Notes: generated by a model from the sequence alone, not told the origin. Shown: positions 33,037-42,131, counted from the first letter of the stretch. The stretch: DNA of 64,000 nt from Paenibacillus sp. DMB20 (GCF_000987955.1 NZ_LAZU01000021.1:434001-498000); one strand, 5' to 3'. Numbers and translations are program-made.

Positions 33037-34510
33037 TATTCAACAACTGCCTCTTTTTAAATTCATTCACGATCTCCGCTTCATTAAAGGGAATTTCAGT
33101 TTTCCCGATAATTTGGGAGGTTTCGTGACCTTTGCCGGTGATCAGAACGATATCATCCTGCCGTGCAGCCGAGAGGGCATACTCGATCGCTTCTTTGCGG
33201 TCCACGATCGCTTTGTAGCTCCCGCCCGCCTCTTCCACGGCGTCCACGATATCCGCGATGATCGAATCGGGATCCTGATCCTTCGGGTTGTCGGAGGTGA
33301 CGATGGACAGGTCGGCGTGTTGCGCCGCGACTTTGCCCATGGCCCTTCGTTTGGGGAGCCCGAGCTCGCCGGGAGCGGCATAAACGCCGAACACGAGAAT
33401 AATCCGCCCCTTGGCGTACGGTTTAAGCGTCGTCAGAACTTTTTCGAGACTGTCCTCGGTGTGGGCAAAGTCAACAATGACCAAATTGCTGTCATCTCTA
33501 TACACAACCTCCATGCGGCCCTTAATGCCTTCGACCGCCTGAATCCCGTCCTTGACCACTTCAAGCGGAATGCCGCTGCAGCGCGCCCAAGCTATGGCCG
33601 CCAGGCTGTTCAGCACGTAAATGTCCCCCGGAAGGTTCACCTTGATTTCAATGCTTCCGTCCGGAGTATGTGCCGTAAATACGGTTGAGTCGATAAAATA
33701 ACGGATGTCCGTGGCGTACACATCCGCTTTATGATCGATTCCGTATGTAATGGTTTTGGCAGGGGAAACTTGAACCTTATCGATGAGCCTTCTGCCGTAG
33801 GGGTCGTCCGCATTGATAATGTTATAATCCGACGTCAGCTCAAACAGCTGGGACTTCGCTTCAAAATATTCTTCCATGCTGTTGTGAAGCTCCAGATGAT
33901 CCGGCGTCAGATTCGTGAAGATGCCCGTGCTGAAACGGCTGTACGCCACCCTTTTCAAGCTTAGCGCGTGGGAGGATACTTCCATGACGCAGGTTTGAAT
34001 GTCCGAACTGACCATTTCGGCAAAAATTTGTTGAAGATACAGCGCCTCCGGCGTCGTATTTTTGTTTTTGCGAAGCTCGCTGCCGATCACTGTGCCGATG
34101 GTGCCGATAATTCCGACTTTTTTACCGGCATGCTCCAGTATGGACTTGATAAAATAACTGATCGAGGTTTTCCCGTTCGTTCCGGTAATTCCGACCATGT
34201 TCAATTTTTCCGTCGGTCTGCCGTAGAAGTTGGAGGATACGCGGGCGAGCGCATCGCGGGTATCTTTGACTTTCACCACGGTGACCGGCTCATCGATCCG
34301 GACATCCTTTTCGACGATGATGACGGATGCGCCAAGACCGAGCGCCTTCGGGATGAAGGCATGCCCGTCTACCGTAAAGCCTGAGATGGCCACGAAGGCC
34401 CCGCCCGGAACCACTTCCCTGGAGTCGAAAGACACGGCTTCCACTTCAACATTCGGATCGCCTTGGACAAGGTCGAAATCCAAATCCCGCAATACGGATA
34501 ATAATCGCAA
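33026..34510 (-). CDS. Divergent MurE-like Mur ligase (amino-acid adding)
   Basis: A 494-residue Mur ligase with all three domains. Residues 1-95 resemble the UDP-MurNAc-binding domain (VSFDSREVVPGGAFVAISGF). The ATP loop is GITGTNGKTS (about 108-117), and the carbamoyl-Lys position is present in YFEAKSQLF. The amino-acid selecting part is unusual: DNPK instead of the DNPR of DAP-adding MurE, and FGVYAAPGELGLPKRRAMGK where typical MurE has a GGDRD-type loop. It therefore probably adds a different amino acid, or works on another substrate. The start is TTG 34510 with AAAGGAG 11 bases ahead. It is second in an ATP-grasp/MurE-like/racemase operon. Confidence 0.85.
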   Translation of the reverse strand: MRLLSVLRDLDFDLVQGDPNVEVEAVSFDSREVVPGGAFVAISGFTVDGHAFIPKALGLGASVIIVEKDVRIDEPVTVVKVKDTRDALARVSSNFYGRPTEKLNMVGITGTNGKTSISYFIKSILEHAGKKVGIIGTIGTVIGSELRKNKNTTPEALYLQQIFAEMVSSDIQTCVMEVSSHALSLKRVAYSRFSTGIFTNLTPDHLELHNSMEEYFEAKSQLFELTSDYNIINADDPYGRRLIDKVQVSPAKTITYGIDHKADVYATDIRYFIDSTVFTAHTPDGSIEIKVNLPGDIYVLNSLAAIAWARCSGIPLEVVKDGIQAVEGIKGRMEVVYRDDSNLVIVDFAHTEDSLEKVLTTLKPYAKGRIILVFGVYAAPGELGLPKRRAMGKVAAQHADLSIVTSDNPKDQDPDSIIADIVDAVEEAGGSYKAIVDRKEAIEYALSAARQDDIVLITGKGHETSQIIGKTEIPFNEAEIVNEFKKRQLLNNGK

Positions 34511-34537
34511 GGCGCAGTCAACTCCTTTCCTGGGTTC

Positions 34538-35722
34538 CTATCTTCTGAATACTTTCTTGAATACTTTTCCGCCGATCATGGAGGCATACGCAAAGGCCGG
34601 CTTTGGATCTTTCCAATCCCAAATCGCGTAGGCCTTCGGCTTAAACAGTGACTTGAAGACTTGTCCGACGGTAAGCTGTTTGGTTTTGATATAATCCCGG
34701 ACCGCGAGCATGTCTTCATAACCGTACCAGAAGACGCGGTTCGTGTTGTCTTTCAGCGCGCTTGGCGGCTGCGGCGAGCCCGTGAGCTCCATGTACGTGA
34801 GGTAAGGGACGTTCATGCCGACTTTGAACAGAAGATTGTTCAGATTCGTGATGCGGCAGTTGACCTCGATCAGATAAAACTTGCCCGTTTCGGCGTCTTT
34901 TTTGAACTCGATCTCGGCAAAGCCTTTCCAACCCATCTTTTCAAGGAACGGCGCGCCGATGTCATAGAGCTCCTGAATGTACTTTTGCCCGGTATATACC
35001 GAAGCCCCGAAGTTGATCGGATACTGGCGGAACTTCTGACAGGTCACCCAGTTGGTCACTTTGGAGTCTTGATTCAGGTAGGCATCGAACGTATGCATAT
35101 GATCGTCGAAGCCGGGAATGATGCGCTGCACAATCACTTCGAGGCCGGCTTTTTCCGCCTTCTCCAGCGCTTCTATCAGCTCTTGTTTATTGTGCACTTT
35201 AAACAGCTTGCGGCGGAACTTTGCCACAAACGTAGGGGAATCGGTAGGTTTCACGATGCAAGGGAACTTGATCGTGGATTCGATTTTTTCAAAGAAATGG
35301 TCTTCGTTTACGCGCACCGTTTCCGGAACGTTCACTCCGTTTTCCTGGGCGAGGCGATGAAGAACTTCCTTGTTCATCATCCGCGTGTATAAACCTTTTT
35401 CCGTCTGCGGAATCAAATAGAACTCTCTTAACTCGTCAAGGTACTCATCGATGATTTCCACATAAGAATCATGGCACGGAATGAGAACCGGCGGAGCGCT
35501 TTGCTTGCGTGCATAATCGAGCAGGTAGTTAATGAACGCTTCCGTTTCTTCCTTATAATGGGGAACAATCAGCCGTTCGGAGGTATATTTCGACTTTGCG
35601 CCGTAAGCGTGTTTATTGGAATAGTCGACGGCGACCGTGTGAATGCCATGAATACCCAAGCAGCGAATCGTGCTCAGGCCAATATAATAGTTGCAACCTA
35701 AAATAACCGCCTTGTTGTTCAT
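34538..35722 (-). CDS. ATP-grasp carboxylate-amine ligase (COG3919 type)
   Basis: A 394-residue ATP-grasp enzyme. The N-terminal Rossmann-like part begins AVILGCNYYIGLSTIRCLGI. The ATP-binding region has FPCIVKPTDSPTF (Lys), then EVIVQRIIPGFDDHMHTF, and a metal-binding Glu-Asn pair in YLIEVNCRITN. The same family includes Enterococcus D-aspartate ligase, which adds D-Asp to cell-wall precursors. Here it lies 27 bases upstream of the MurE-like gene, and an Asp/Glu racemase follows. This supports, but does not prove, a D-amino acid ligase. The operon promoter must lie in the 35.72-35.98 kb gap it shares with the divergent histidine kinase. Confidence 0.85.
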   Translation of the reverse strand: MNNKAVILGCNYYIGLSTIRCLGIHGIHTVAVDYSNKHAYGAKSKYTSERLIVPHYKEETEAFINYLLDYARKQSAPPVLIPCHDSYVEIIDEYLDELREFYLIPQTEKGLYTRMMNKEVLHRLAQENGVNVPETVRVNEDHFFEKIESTIKFPCIVKPTDSPTFVAKFRRKLFKVHNKQELIEALEKAEKAGLEVIVQRIIPGFDDHMHTFDAYLNQDSKVTNWVTCQKFRQYPINFGASVYTGQKYIQELYDIGAPFLEKMGWKGFAEIEFKKDAETGKFYLIEVNCRITNLNNLLFKVGMNVPYLTYMELTGSPQPPSALKDNTNRVFWYGYEDMLAVRDYIKTKQLTVGQVFKSLFKPKAYAIWDWKDPKPAFAYASMIGGKVFKKVFRR

Positions 35723-35980
35723 GAAAGCACATCCCGATCAAAATTTTATAGAAAGTACAACCTCTTAAGTATATCAAATAATAATAATACTTCTTCGCCT
35801 CTTATATTACAAATAGATTTGATGCAATGGAACAATTTGTTTCGGAAAAAAAGCCGGATGTTCCCGGCATAAAATTTAAATAACACGATTCGGATTTCAT
35901 GATATATTGGTAGGTGATACGGAGAGTGTCGAATCATTAAGGATTGGACAATGGTGTATGGATTACGAACGGAGGCTGAG

Positions 35981-37918
35981 GTGCTTACCGAAATGAAGGC
36001 TGTGCCTAAAAAAATCATCACATGGCTTTGGTTATGGTTGCCGCTCACCCTTCTTCTGCCGGGATGCTCACCGGATGCCGAGAGACACAAAACGCAGACG
36101 CAAACGTTTAACCCTGAATGGCAGGTCCTGTGGGAGTCTGGGGGAACAGAGCCTGCTACGCCGGCTGCAATAAAAAACAACCGGGATTGGAAGAGCCTGG
36201 CCCGGGAAAGGGAATCCGCCATAAGGCCAAAAGAAGCAGCGTCTGCGTGGTTTCGGACCACGCTGCCGGAGCTTATTTGGAAACGTCCCGCCATTTCGCT
36301 CGAACGGGTGGAGGGATTGACGGTTCTGGCTTATCTGGATGAGAGTCTTCTTTATGAGTCCCGGCGTGATTATATGTATACAAGCCACAAAATCCTTCTG
36401 CCGATCCACCGGGAGGATGCGGGCAAAACCTTGTACTTGAGGATTGACTCTCCTGGCAAATCGCATGGAATGGAAGGAAGCCTTAAAATCGGGGAGTACG
36501 AAAAGCTGCGGGGTGAGTTTATCCGGAAGGATTTAAGCGACTTTGTTATGGGCAGCACGTTTCTGTTTATCGCTGTCGTCATGTTTTTCTGCCTGTTTTT
36601 CCTGCCTAGGCATTACAGGTCCAGTTGGCTTGCCCTGACCGCCGTCAGCGGCTCCAGCGGAATTTTGCTGATCACTTATACGCCTTTTATGTATACGTTC
36701 TTTGCGGACCACGGAAAAATATGGGTGACGATGTTTGATCTTGCCCTGTTCGTGCTTTTTCCATCGCTGACCTTTTATTTCGAAAAAATATACGGTCCTG
36801 GCCCCTTTGGCTTAATCCGGCGCTTTAGAATATTCCAGTCGGTTTATTCCGCGGGGTGCGCCGCATTCATGACGGTTAACTTGATCGGCGGCAATCGATA
36901 TCATGATATATACTACGTGTTCTCCGTCCAGGTTTTGGGTTTGATCATGATATTGCAAATGCTGCTCCTTATCGGCGTAACGGCTGCATATGCGGCGAAA
37001 AAAAATAAGGACGCTTACATTTTTTCGATTGGTTTCGTTGTTCTGGCCGCTGCCTCTCTGGCCGATTTGATCAGCTTTTATGCCAAGAACGGCGATTATC
37101 ATTTCTATCTTTGGAATTGGGGAGTTCTCGGGTTCATTGTTTCCCTGATCGTCATGATCGGCGTGAAGTTTATGCGGAGCCACGAACAGGTTGTCCGGTA
37201 TTCGAAAGAGCTGGAGCTGTTCAACAATGAGCTTCAACGGTCAGAAAAGATGGAAATTATTAGCGAACTGGCCGCTTCGGTCGCGCATGAGGTTCGCAAT
37301 CCGCTGCAGGTAACAAGAGGGTTCATGCAGCTGCTGACCGAAAAATCAAATGCGGGCCAACAGGAGTATCTGGGCCTCGCGCTTAAAGAACTGGACCGGG
37401 CCTCCGCCATTATTACGGATTTCCTAACGTTTGCGAAGCCCGAAATGGAACAGATCAGCTTGCTGAATTTATCGGAAGAACTGCGGCATGTTGCAGGGAT
37501 ACTCCATCCGCTTGCCAACCTTGAAGGAGGCACGATTCAGCTGGACGTTCCGAATGACATCTACATTGCCGGCAACTCGTCCAAATTGAAGCAAGCGATG
37601 ATCAACCTCGTGAAAAACAGCATTGAAGCATTGAACGATGAGGGCACCGTTAAGATATGGGCGGTGAAGGATAGAGGGAAGGCGGTTATCTATATAAGGG
37701 ATAACGGCATCGGTATGGATATGAACGAGCTTTCCCGGCTCGGCGAGCCGTATTTTTCAAATAAGACCAAAGGTACCGGCCTGGGGCTGATGGTCACCTT
37801 TCGAATAATAGAAGCGATGAACGGGAAAATTCTTTTTACGAGCCATAAAGGCATCGGCACGGAGGTCATGATTACCATCCCGCTTGCCGAAAAGCCCCGG
37901 GAGATGGAGCAGGCGTAA
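35981..37918 (+). CDS. Membrane sensor histidine kinase with 7TM sensor and lipobox-like signal
   Basis: About 645 residues. A signal segment ends in a lipobox-like LLPGC, an external region follows (about 35-180), then seven hydrophobic helices (about 185-405) in the style of 7TMR-DISM receptors, then the kinase. Motifs: H box SVAHEVRNPLQVTRGFMQLL, N box MINLVKNSIEALNDE, G1 IRDNGIGMDM, G2 GTGLGLMVTF. It resembles KinB/KinD sporulation kinases in the kinase core. GTG 35981 has GGAGG five bases ahead; ATG 35993 is the alternative. No response regulator is adjacent, so it is an orphan kinase. A paralogue follows at 38178. Confidence 0.88.
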   Translation: MLTEMKAVPKKIITWLWLWLPLTLLLPGCSPDAERHKTQTQTFNPEWQVLWESGGTEPATPAAIKNNRDWKSLARERESAIRPKEAASAWFRTTLPELIWKRPAISLERVEGLTVLAYLDESLLYESRRDYMYTSHKILLPIHREDAGKTLYLRIDSPGKSHGMEGSLKIGEYEKLRGEFIRKDLSDFVMGSTFLFIAVVMFFCLFFLPRHYRSSWLALTAVSGSSGILLITYTPFMYTFFADHGKIWVTMFDLALFVLFPSLTFYFEKIYGPGPFGLIRRFRIFQSVYSAGCAAFMTVNLIGGNRYHDIYYVFSVQVLGLIMILQMLLLIGVTAAYAAKKNKDAYIFSIGFVVLAAASLADLISFYAKNGDYHFYLWNWGVLGFIVSLIVMIGVKFMRSHEQVVRYSKELELFNNELQRSEKMEIISELAASVAHEVRNPLQVTRGFMQLLTEKSNAGQQEYLGLALKELDRASAIITDFLTFAKPEMEQISLLNLSEELRHVAGILHPLANLEGGTIQLDVPNDIYIAGNSSKLKQAMINLVKNSIEALNDEGTVKIWAVKDRGKAVIYIRDNGIGMDMNELSRLGEPYFSNKTKGTGLGLMVTFRIIEAMNGKILFTSHKGIGTEVMITIPLAEKPREMEQA

Positions 37919-37934
37919 CCATAAGCATCAATGG

Positions 37935-37963
37935 AGGAGGCACCCTTTGGGGGCCTCCTTTTT
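37935..37963 (+). terminator. Terminator after the first histidine kinase
   Basis: AGGAGGC (37935-37941) pairs with GCCTCCT (37953-37959) with further ACC/GGG contact, then T5. It separates the two paralogous kinases, so they are probably transcribed independently. Confidence 0.7.
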
Positions 37964-38177
37964 GGTTCAAGGATCTGGAGCCCTCGAAAGGGCGTTTTTT
38001 ATGTTATTCCGTACAATTTAGGAATAATTTTTCAAATTTCCGATTTTTAGAAGGTACATGGACCTTGAATATCGAATGTATAACCATTCATTCTGTATCA
38101 AAAAAACGAGCTTTCGGCACCGAGAAGGAACAACTCTCTTAATGATGTCGTTTCCATCCTTATTGTTGAGGTGTAGC

Positions 38178-40063
38178 ATGAAGATGGCGTTTAATGCAAG
38201 AGTATTCGTCCTTTGGACATTATCGGCAGCGCTGCTTTTAAGCGTTTGGAACACTGCTTACGGCAGCCATTCCGAGGAAGCGGAGGAAATATCGGAATGG
38301 TCCCTGATGTGGATCGATTCCGCGGGAAGCCCCCCGAGAAAGCCCCGGAACATGCAGCGGAAAAGCAATGGTTGCCGGCTGAGACTGCTTTCAACCATAC
38401 GAAAACCAAAAATGCGGTGTGGATTCGATTGAAAGTCCCCGATCTTCATACTTCCACCAAAGCCATTTTGCTCGATAAAATCTACGGCAAGCGAATTACG
38501 GTTTTTGCAGGTACGGAGAAAATTTATGAATCAAGCTACAATTATCAGCTGAGTCAGATCCTCTTACCCCTCCATGAAGAATTATCGGCCCCCTACATCT
38601 ATCTGTGGCTGGAAACGGAAAACGACCAGCCGAATTTGAATAACCGAGTTTTTATCGGCGATTTTCATACGCTGCTCACCCGTTTTGTCAAAAGCAACCT
38701 TGCGGATATCGTCCTCGGCAGCACGTTTATCTTCATTGCCCTGACGATGCTGATCTGGTCGATCTTTCTCAACAGAAGGTACATCCTGAGCGTGCTGTCT
38801 CTCTCGCTTGTGATTTTGTCCGTTGGGATACTCGTTTTTACATATTCGCCTTTCTTGTATATCCTGTTCCAGAACAAGGGGGAATTGTTTACCAAGCTTT
38901 ACGATCTGTCTCTTTTGATTTTGCTGCCGTCCTTCAGCCTCTTTTTCGAGAAAATATTCGGGCCGGGAAGGAAGGGACTGCTTCGAAAACTGCGAAAGTT
39001 CCAGATCGGGTACTCCGTCTTCTGTCTGGCGTTCTTGATTGTAAACCAGCTGTCCTTGGGCCGGTATGATGAATTGTATTACCTGTTTTCCGTAAAGGTG
39101 CTGGGTCTGACGATGATTGTGCAGTTCATGCTGCTGATCGGAAGCTCAATGGTCTATGCGTTCAAGGGCAATAAGGATGCGTTTATTTTTAATATCGGTT
39201 TTGCCGTTTTTGCGGGGGTTAGTCTGGGTGAGCTGTTCCGGTTCTTTATCAGCGGCGGGGATTACAAGCTGGTTTACTGGAAATGGGGAGTCGCCGGTTT
39301 CGTGGTCATGCTGATCATTATTTTGGGCCGTCTTTTTGCGCAAAATCATGAACAGATCATGAAGTATTCCCAAGAATTGAAAATGTTCAATCATGAGCTT
39401 CAGCGGTCGGAAAAAATGGAGATCATCAGTGAACTTGCTGCCTCGGTTGCCCATGAGGTCCGCAATCCGCTTCAGGTAACGAGAGGATTCCTGCAGCTTT
39501 TGAGCGGAAGGTCCCATCCTTCGGAGCGTGAATATCTTGATATGGCTCTGGTCGAGCTGGATCGGGCAGCCGGAATCATAACGGATTTTCTGACCTTTGC
39601 GAAGCCGGAATACGGCAGGGTATCCACGCTGCAAATATCGGATGAATTCAAACACATCGAAGGGATTCTGACACCTCTCGCCCATCTCCAGGGAGGCCGG
39701 ATCACGGTGGATATTCCGGAAGGAATATGGATTCGGGGGAACTCATCCAAGTTCAAGCAGGCGCTCATCAACATCATTAAAAACAGCATTGAAGCGCTTC
39801 AGGATGAAGGACAAATACATATCCGGGCTTACGCCCGGCAGGATCAGGTATATATTCACGTGTGCGATAACGGAGAGGGGATGGAAGCCGATGAGTTGGC
39901 CCGCCTGGGGGAACCGTATTTCTCCAATAAAACGAAGGGAACCGGGCTTGGTTTAATGGTTACCTTCAGGATCATTGAAGCCATGAACGGCAAAATTCAT
40001 TACAGCAGCAAAAAAGGAGCGGGAACGGATGCCGTCATTACCTTGCCCGCAGCCAACGGATAA
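38178..40063 (+). pseudogene. Second paralogous sensor histidine kinase, frameshifted near residue 53
   Basis: A paralogue of the kinase at 35981, with a signal peptide (MKMAFNARVFVLWTLSAALL), external region, 7TM block and kinase core (SVAHEVRNPLQVTRGFLQLL, IINIIKNSIEALQDE, CDNGEGMEAD, GTGLGLMVTF). The signal-peptide frame from ATG 38178 runs to 38432, and the rest lies in the -1 frame. The frames join cleanly at a run of six C (38330-38335): one extra C would give DSAGSPPEKAPEHAAEKQW and an intact protein of 628 residues. So either the read lost one C, the gene is inactive in this strain, or it is switched by slippage. GAGG lies 6 bases before the ATG. Confidence 0.85.
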
Positions 40064-40075
40064 GCCGTTGGCTGC
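40049..40075 (+). terminator. Hairpin over the second kinase stop codon
   Basis: GCAGCCAACGG (40049-40059) and its exact complement (40065-40075) flank the TAA. The stem is strong but T-rich sequence follows only 25 bases later, so terminator function is less certain. Confidence 0.5.
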
Positions 40076-40159
40076 GAAGGGGGACGGCCCGTCCCACTCC
40101 TTTTGCTTGTTTGGAAATATATCCGATTTATGCGTATTGTCTTATTAATTATGTAGGTG

Positions 40160-40399
40160 TTACCACATGGCCTTTTCCTTGGCTTCGGATTTAATGACTC
40201 CGGACGGATTGGGCGGAATGACCAGATACAGCTCGTTGGACTGTTCTTCCACGGTTCTTACCTGGATGTGGTCCGGAATCCATACCCCAAGGACTTCCTT
40301 GATGGCTGCTTTCGGATCGCTCAGCAGTTTTGCCTTAAAGCTAGGATCCTCCCATGCTTTTTGAATCAATTGCGTTTGAAAGATGGCTTCTGTCGTCAT
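40160..40399 (-). CDS. NHLP (nitrile-hydratase-like leader) RiPP precursor candidate
   Basis: A 79-residue protein in the nitrile hydratase leader peptide pattern: QKAWEDPSFKAKLLSDPKAA (residues about 12-31), KEVLGVWIPDHIQVRTVEE, then NELYLVIPPNP. In this family the leader is fused to a short core peptide that is modified and released. Here the possible core is the last 14 or so residues (SGVIKSEAKEKAMW), without Cys, Ser-rich or Gly-Gly features. ATG 40399 has AAAGGG 8 bases ahead. The isoprenoid-type enzyme gene lies 69 bases upstream on the same strand. A stand-alone NHLP protein is the alternative. Confidence 0.75.
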   Translation of the reverse strand: MTTEAIFQTQLIQKAWEDPSFKAKLLSDPKAAIKEVLGVWIPDHIQVRTVEEQSNELYLVIPPNPSGVIKSEAKEKAMW

Positions 40400-40468
40400 T
40401 AGAATCACCCTTTCAAAATTGGTTATTTATTACTCTTAAAGAATACCATGGAATAAATATAAAATCTA

Positions 40469-41422
40469 TTATTTTTTGTTTAATATAGACAGATAGTAAT
40501 TCAGTCCGCCATGCTCCAGCATTTTGCGTCCGTTTTCGATGCTGTCGGCATCTGCATTCAACTCGTTAAGCAAGGTTTGGTGAAAGGATAGGACATGGGG
40601 GGCATGAATCGGCGAATCGAGCAGGCGATGATGTGTATCGGATGCGATTTCCGCATAACGGCGCAGCGTCTCGTTGAGGTATATCGCCTGTTCCGCCTCG
40701 GCACGGGATAGACGGTGGTCTTTCGTCAGATTATTCTCGGCTTTAATCAGGGAGAGCAGACAGTTGTAGCTGCCATCCGCCAAGTCCTGCTCCCAATCGG
40801 CCCAATCATCCATCATTTGCAGGGTGAGGAGCACATGGTCCATGAACTCGGAGGCTTGGGCTATCAGATCGCTCCGATTGGCAAGCAGCAAGGCCGCGGT
40901 GCTTCCCAGTTTAACCGGGGCCGCTTTTTTGGCAATTCCGATGGGATGGTGCCGGAAGTCATCGTAGTCGCATTCGTAAATGACCCCTTCGGCCCATTCT
41001 TGAACGTAGTTTCGCAGATAGGACCAAAAAGGGCTGTCTGATGGGAAGAATTCTTGATACAACCGAATGAATTCACTTTGAAGGAGGTTGGCAAGCGCCA
41101 GTTGAAACTTCCATTGACCCGGACGGTATTCTTCCGGTGCGGTGTCCATAATGTCATCCTGAATAAAAAAGTAGAGCATCCCGAAAATATTAGCGACAGA
41201 TAGTTTGCGGTATACAGCCGGGGGCAGAGATGTGAGGTCTTTCATCCAAAAGGGAAGGAGGTAGCAAATATAGTTTTTGGCGCTTCCTTGCTCAAATACG
41301 TCAAATTGCCGCATATACCGAAGCCCCATCTGATCCAGAGGAGGAGGGAAGTCGGCGATGACCGCGCCGCATTCCGCAAATACTTCCGCCAGATCACTTT
41401 CATACGGTTGAAACCAGTCCAT
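40469..41422 (-). CDS. Class I isoprenoid-synthase-like enzyme
   Basis: A 317-residue all-helical protein with two Asp-rich motifs typical of isoprenoid synthases: IQDDIMD (about 87-93, the first DDxxD) and MMDDWADWEQDLADG (about 208-222). The GGKRxR-type IPP-binding motif of chain-elongating prenyl synthases is not seen, so a terpene cyclase or prenyl-transfer role is more likely than chain elongation. It lies just upstream of the NHLP precursor gene on the same strand and is probably co-transcribed. The substrate is unknown. Confidence 0.75.
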   Translation of the reverse strand: MDWFQPYESDLAEVFAECGAVIADFPPPLDQMGLRYMRQFDVFEQGSAKNYICYLLPFWMKDLTSLPPAVYRKLSVANIFGMLYFFIQDDIMDTAPEEYRPGQWKFQLALANLLQSEFIRLYQEFFPSDSPFWSYLRNYVQEWAEGVIYECDYDDFRHHPIGIAKKAAPVKLGSTAALLLANRSDLIAQASEFMDHVLLTLQMMDDWADWEQDLADGSYNCLLSLIKAENNLTKDHRLSRAEAEQAIYLNETLRRYAEIASDTHHRLLDSPIHAPHVLSFHQTLLNELNADADSIENGRKMLEHGGLNYYLSILNKK

Positions 41423-41756
41423 AGCATCACCAGCCTTAAATATTTTACAATTGACAACTTCAAAGGTGTTTTTTTGCCTGGTTGCTCTCCCATATTACCA
41501 CATATTCCTATTGAGTTAAATATTTACAATTTCTTCTTTGATAAGAGGATAGATGCAATCGCTTCATGCTTTCTGAACATGACAAAAAAGCCCGCGGAAG
41601 TTATGGGATCAGTCCCCAAGTCCCCGAAAGACTTCCGCCGGCTTTTAAGAGTTAGGATAGTATAAACAACAGAGGTATGCCATCCTTATCTCGCAAGAAA
41701 AACTTCCGATAAACGCGGTCTGTCTTCTGAGAAAGTACGTCGATGGACGTTTTTTT
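41423..41756. other. 334-base gap with one hairpin
   Basis: Between the isoprenoid enzyme start and the PilZ stop there is an AT-rich region without an open frame I can support. A hairpin at 41584-41646 (AAAAAGCCCGCGGAAGT with an imperfect complement at the other end, 27-base loop) is the main feature; it may terminate the leftward PilZ transcript. No clear promoter for the enzyme was identified. Confidence 0.5.
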
Positions 41757-42131
41757 TTATTCAACTACGATTCTGCGTTCTGCGGCCAGGGTCCGCAAGC
41801 CTATCAAAATACTTTCTTTCTCGGCAGGCGGGAGGTTTAGGCGAAGGCCGTACTCAAAACGTAAAGAGGAGTCGTTCCGCTGCCATCGTATTTCGGCGGG
41901 ACAATGAATCGGAGTCTCCGTAAGCGTCAAATGCAGAACGACCGTCACTTCGTTCGTGTCGGCATGAAGATTCAAACCGCTGGTTATTTTGCAGCCGCTC
42001 TTGCTGATATTTAAAAGCTCCGCTTCCGCCGGCTTGCTGTTTACGGGCGTTCCGTTCAACTCCTTGAGTTCCAGCAAACAGGGCAGCGGCTGGTAAAATA
42101 CATATCGAAAAGGCTCTTTACGGTGGTTCAA
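41757..42131 (-). CDS. PilZ-domain protein (predicted c-di-GMP receptor)
   Basis: A 124-residue protein with the PilZ pattern: an N-terminal Arg-containing stretch (NHRKEPFRYVF), LLNISKSGCKITSGLNLH (the DxSxxG-like second motif, here N-x-S-x-x-G), and several beta strands (PIHCPAEIRWQRNDSSLRFE). PilZ proteins bind cyclic di-GMP and act on motility, polysaccharide or gene expression. The start is TTG 42131, with GGGAGGAAG about 5 bases ahead. The longer frame to ATG 42197 would cover the likely -10 (TATAAT on this strand). Confidence 0.75.
   Translation of the reverse strand: MNHRKEPFRYVFYQPLPCLLELKELNGTPVNSKPAEAELLNISKSGCKITSGLNLHADTNEVTVVLHLTLTETPIHCPAEIRWQRNDSSLRFEYGLRLNLPPAEKESILIGLRTLAAERRIVVE

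Noticed and set aside
35746..36294. Minus-strand frame of 182 residues in the gap before the first histidine kinase
   Set aside because: It overlaps the kinase signal peptide and external domain, which match the paralogue; the minus frame has no pattern.
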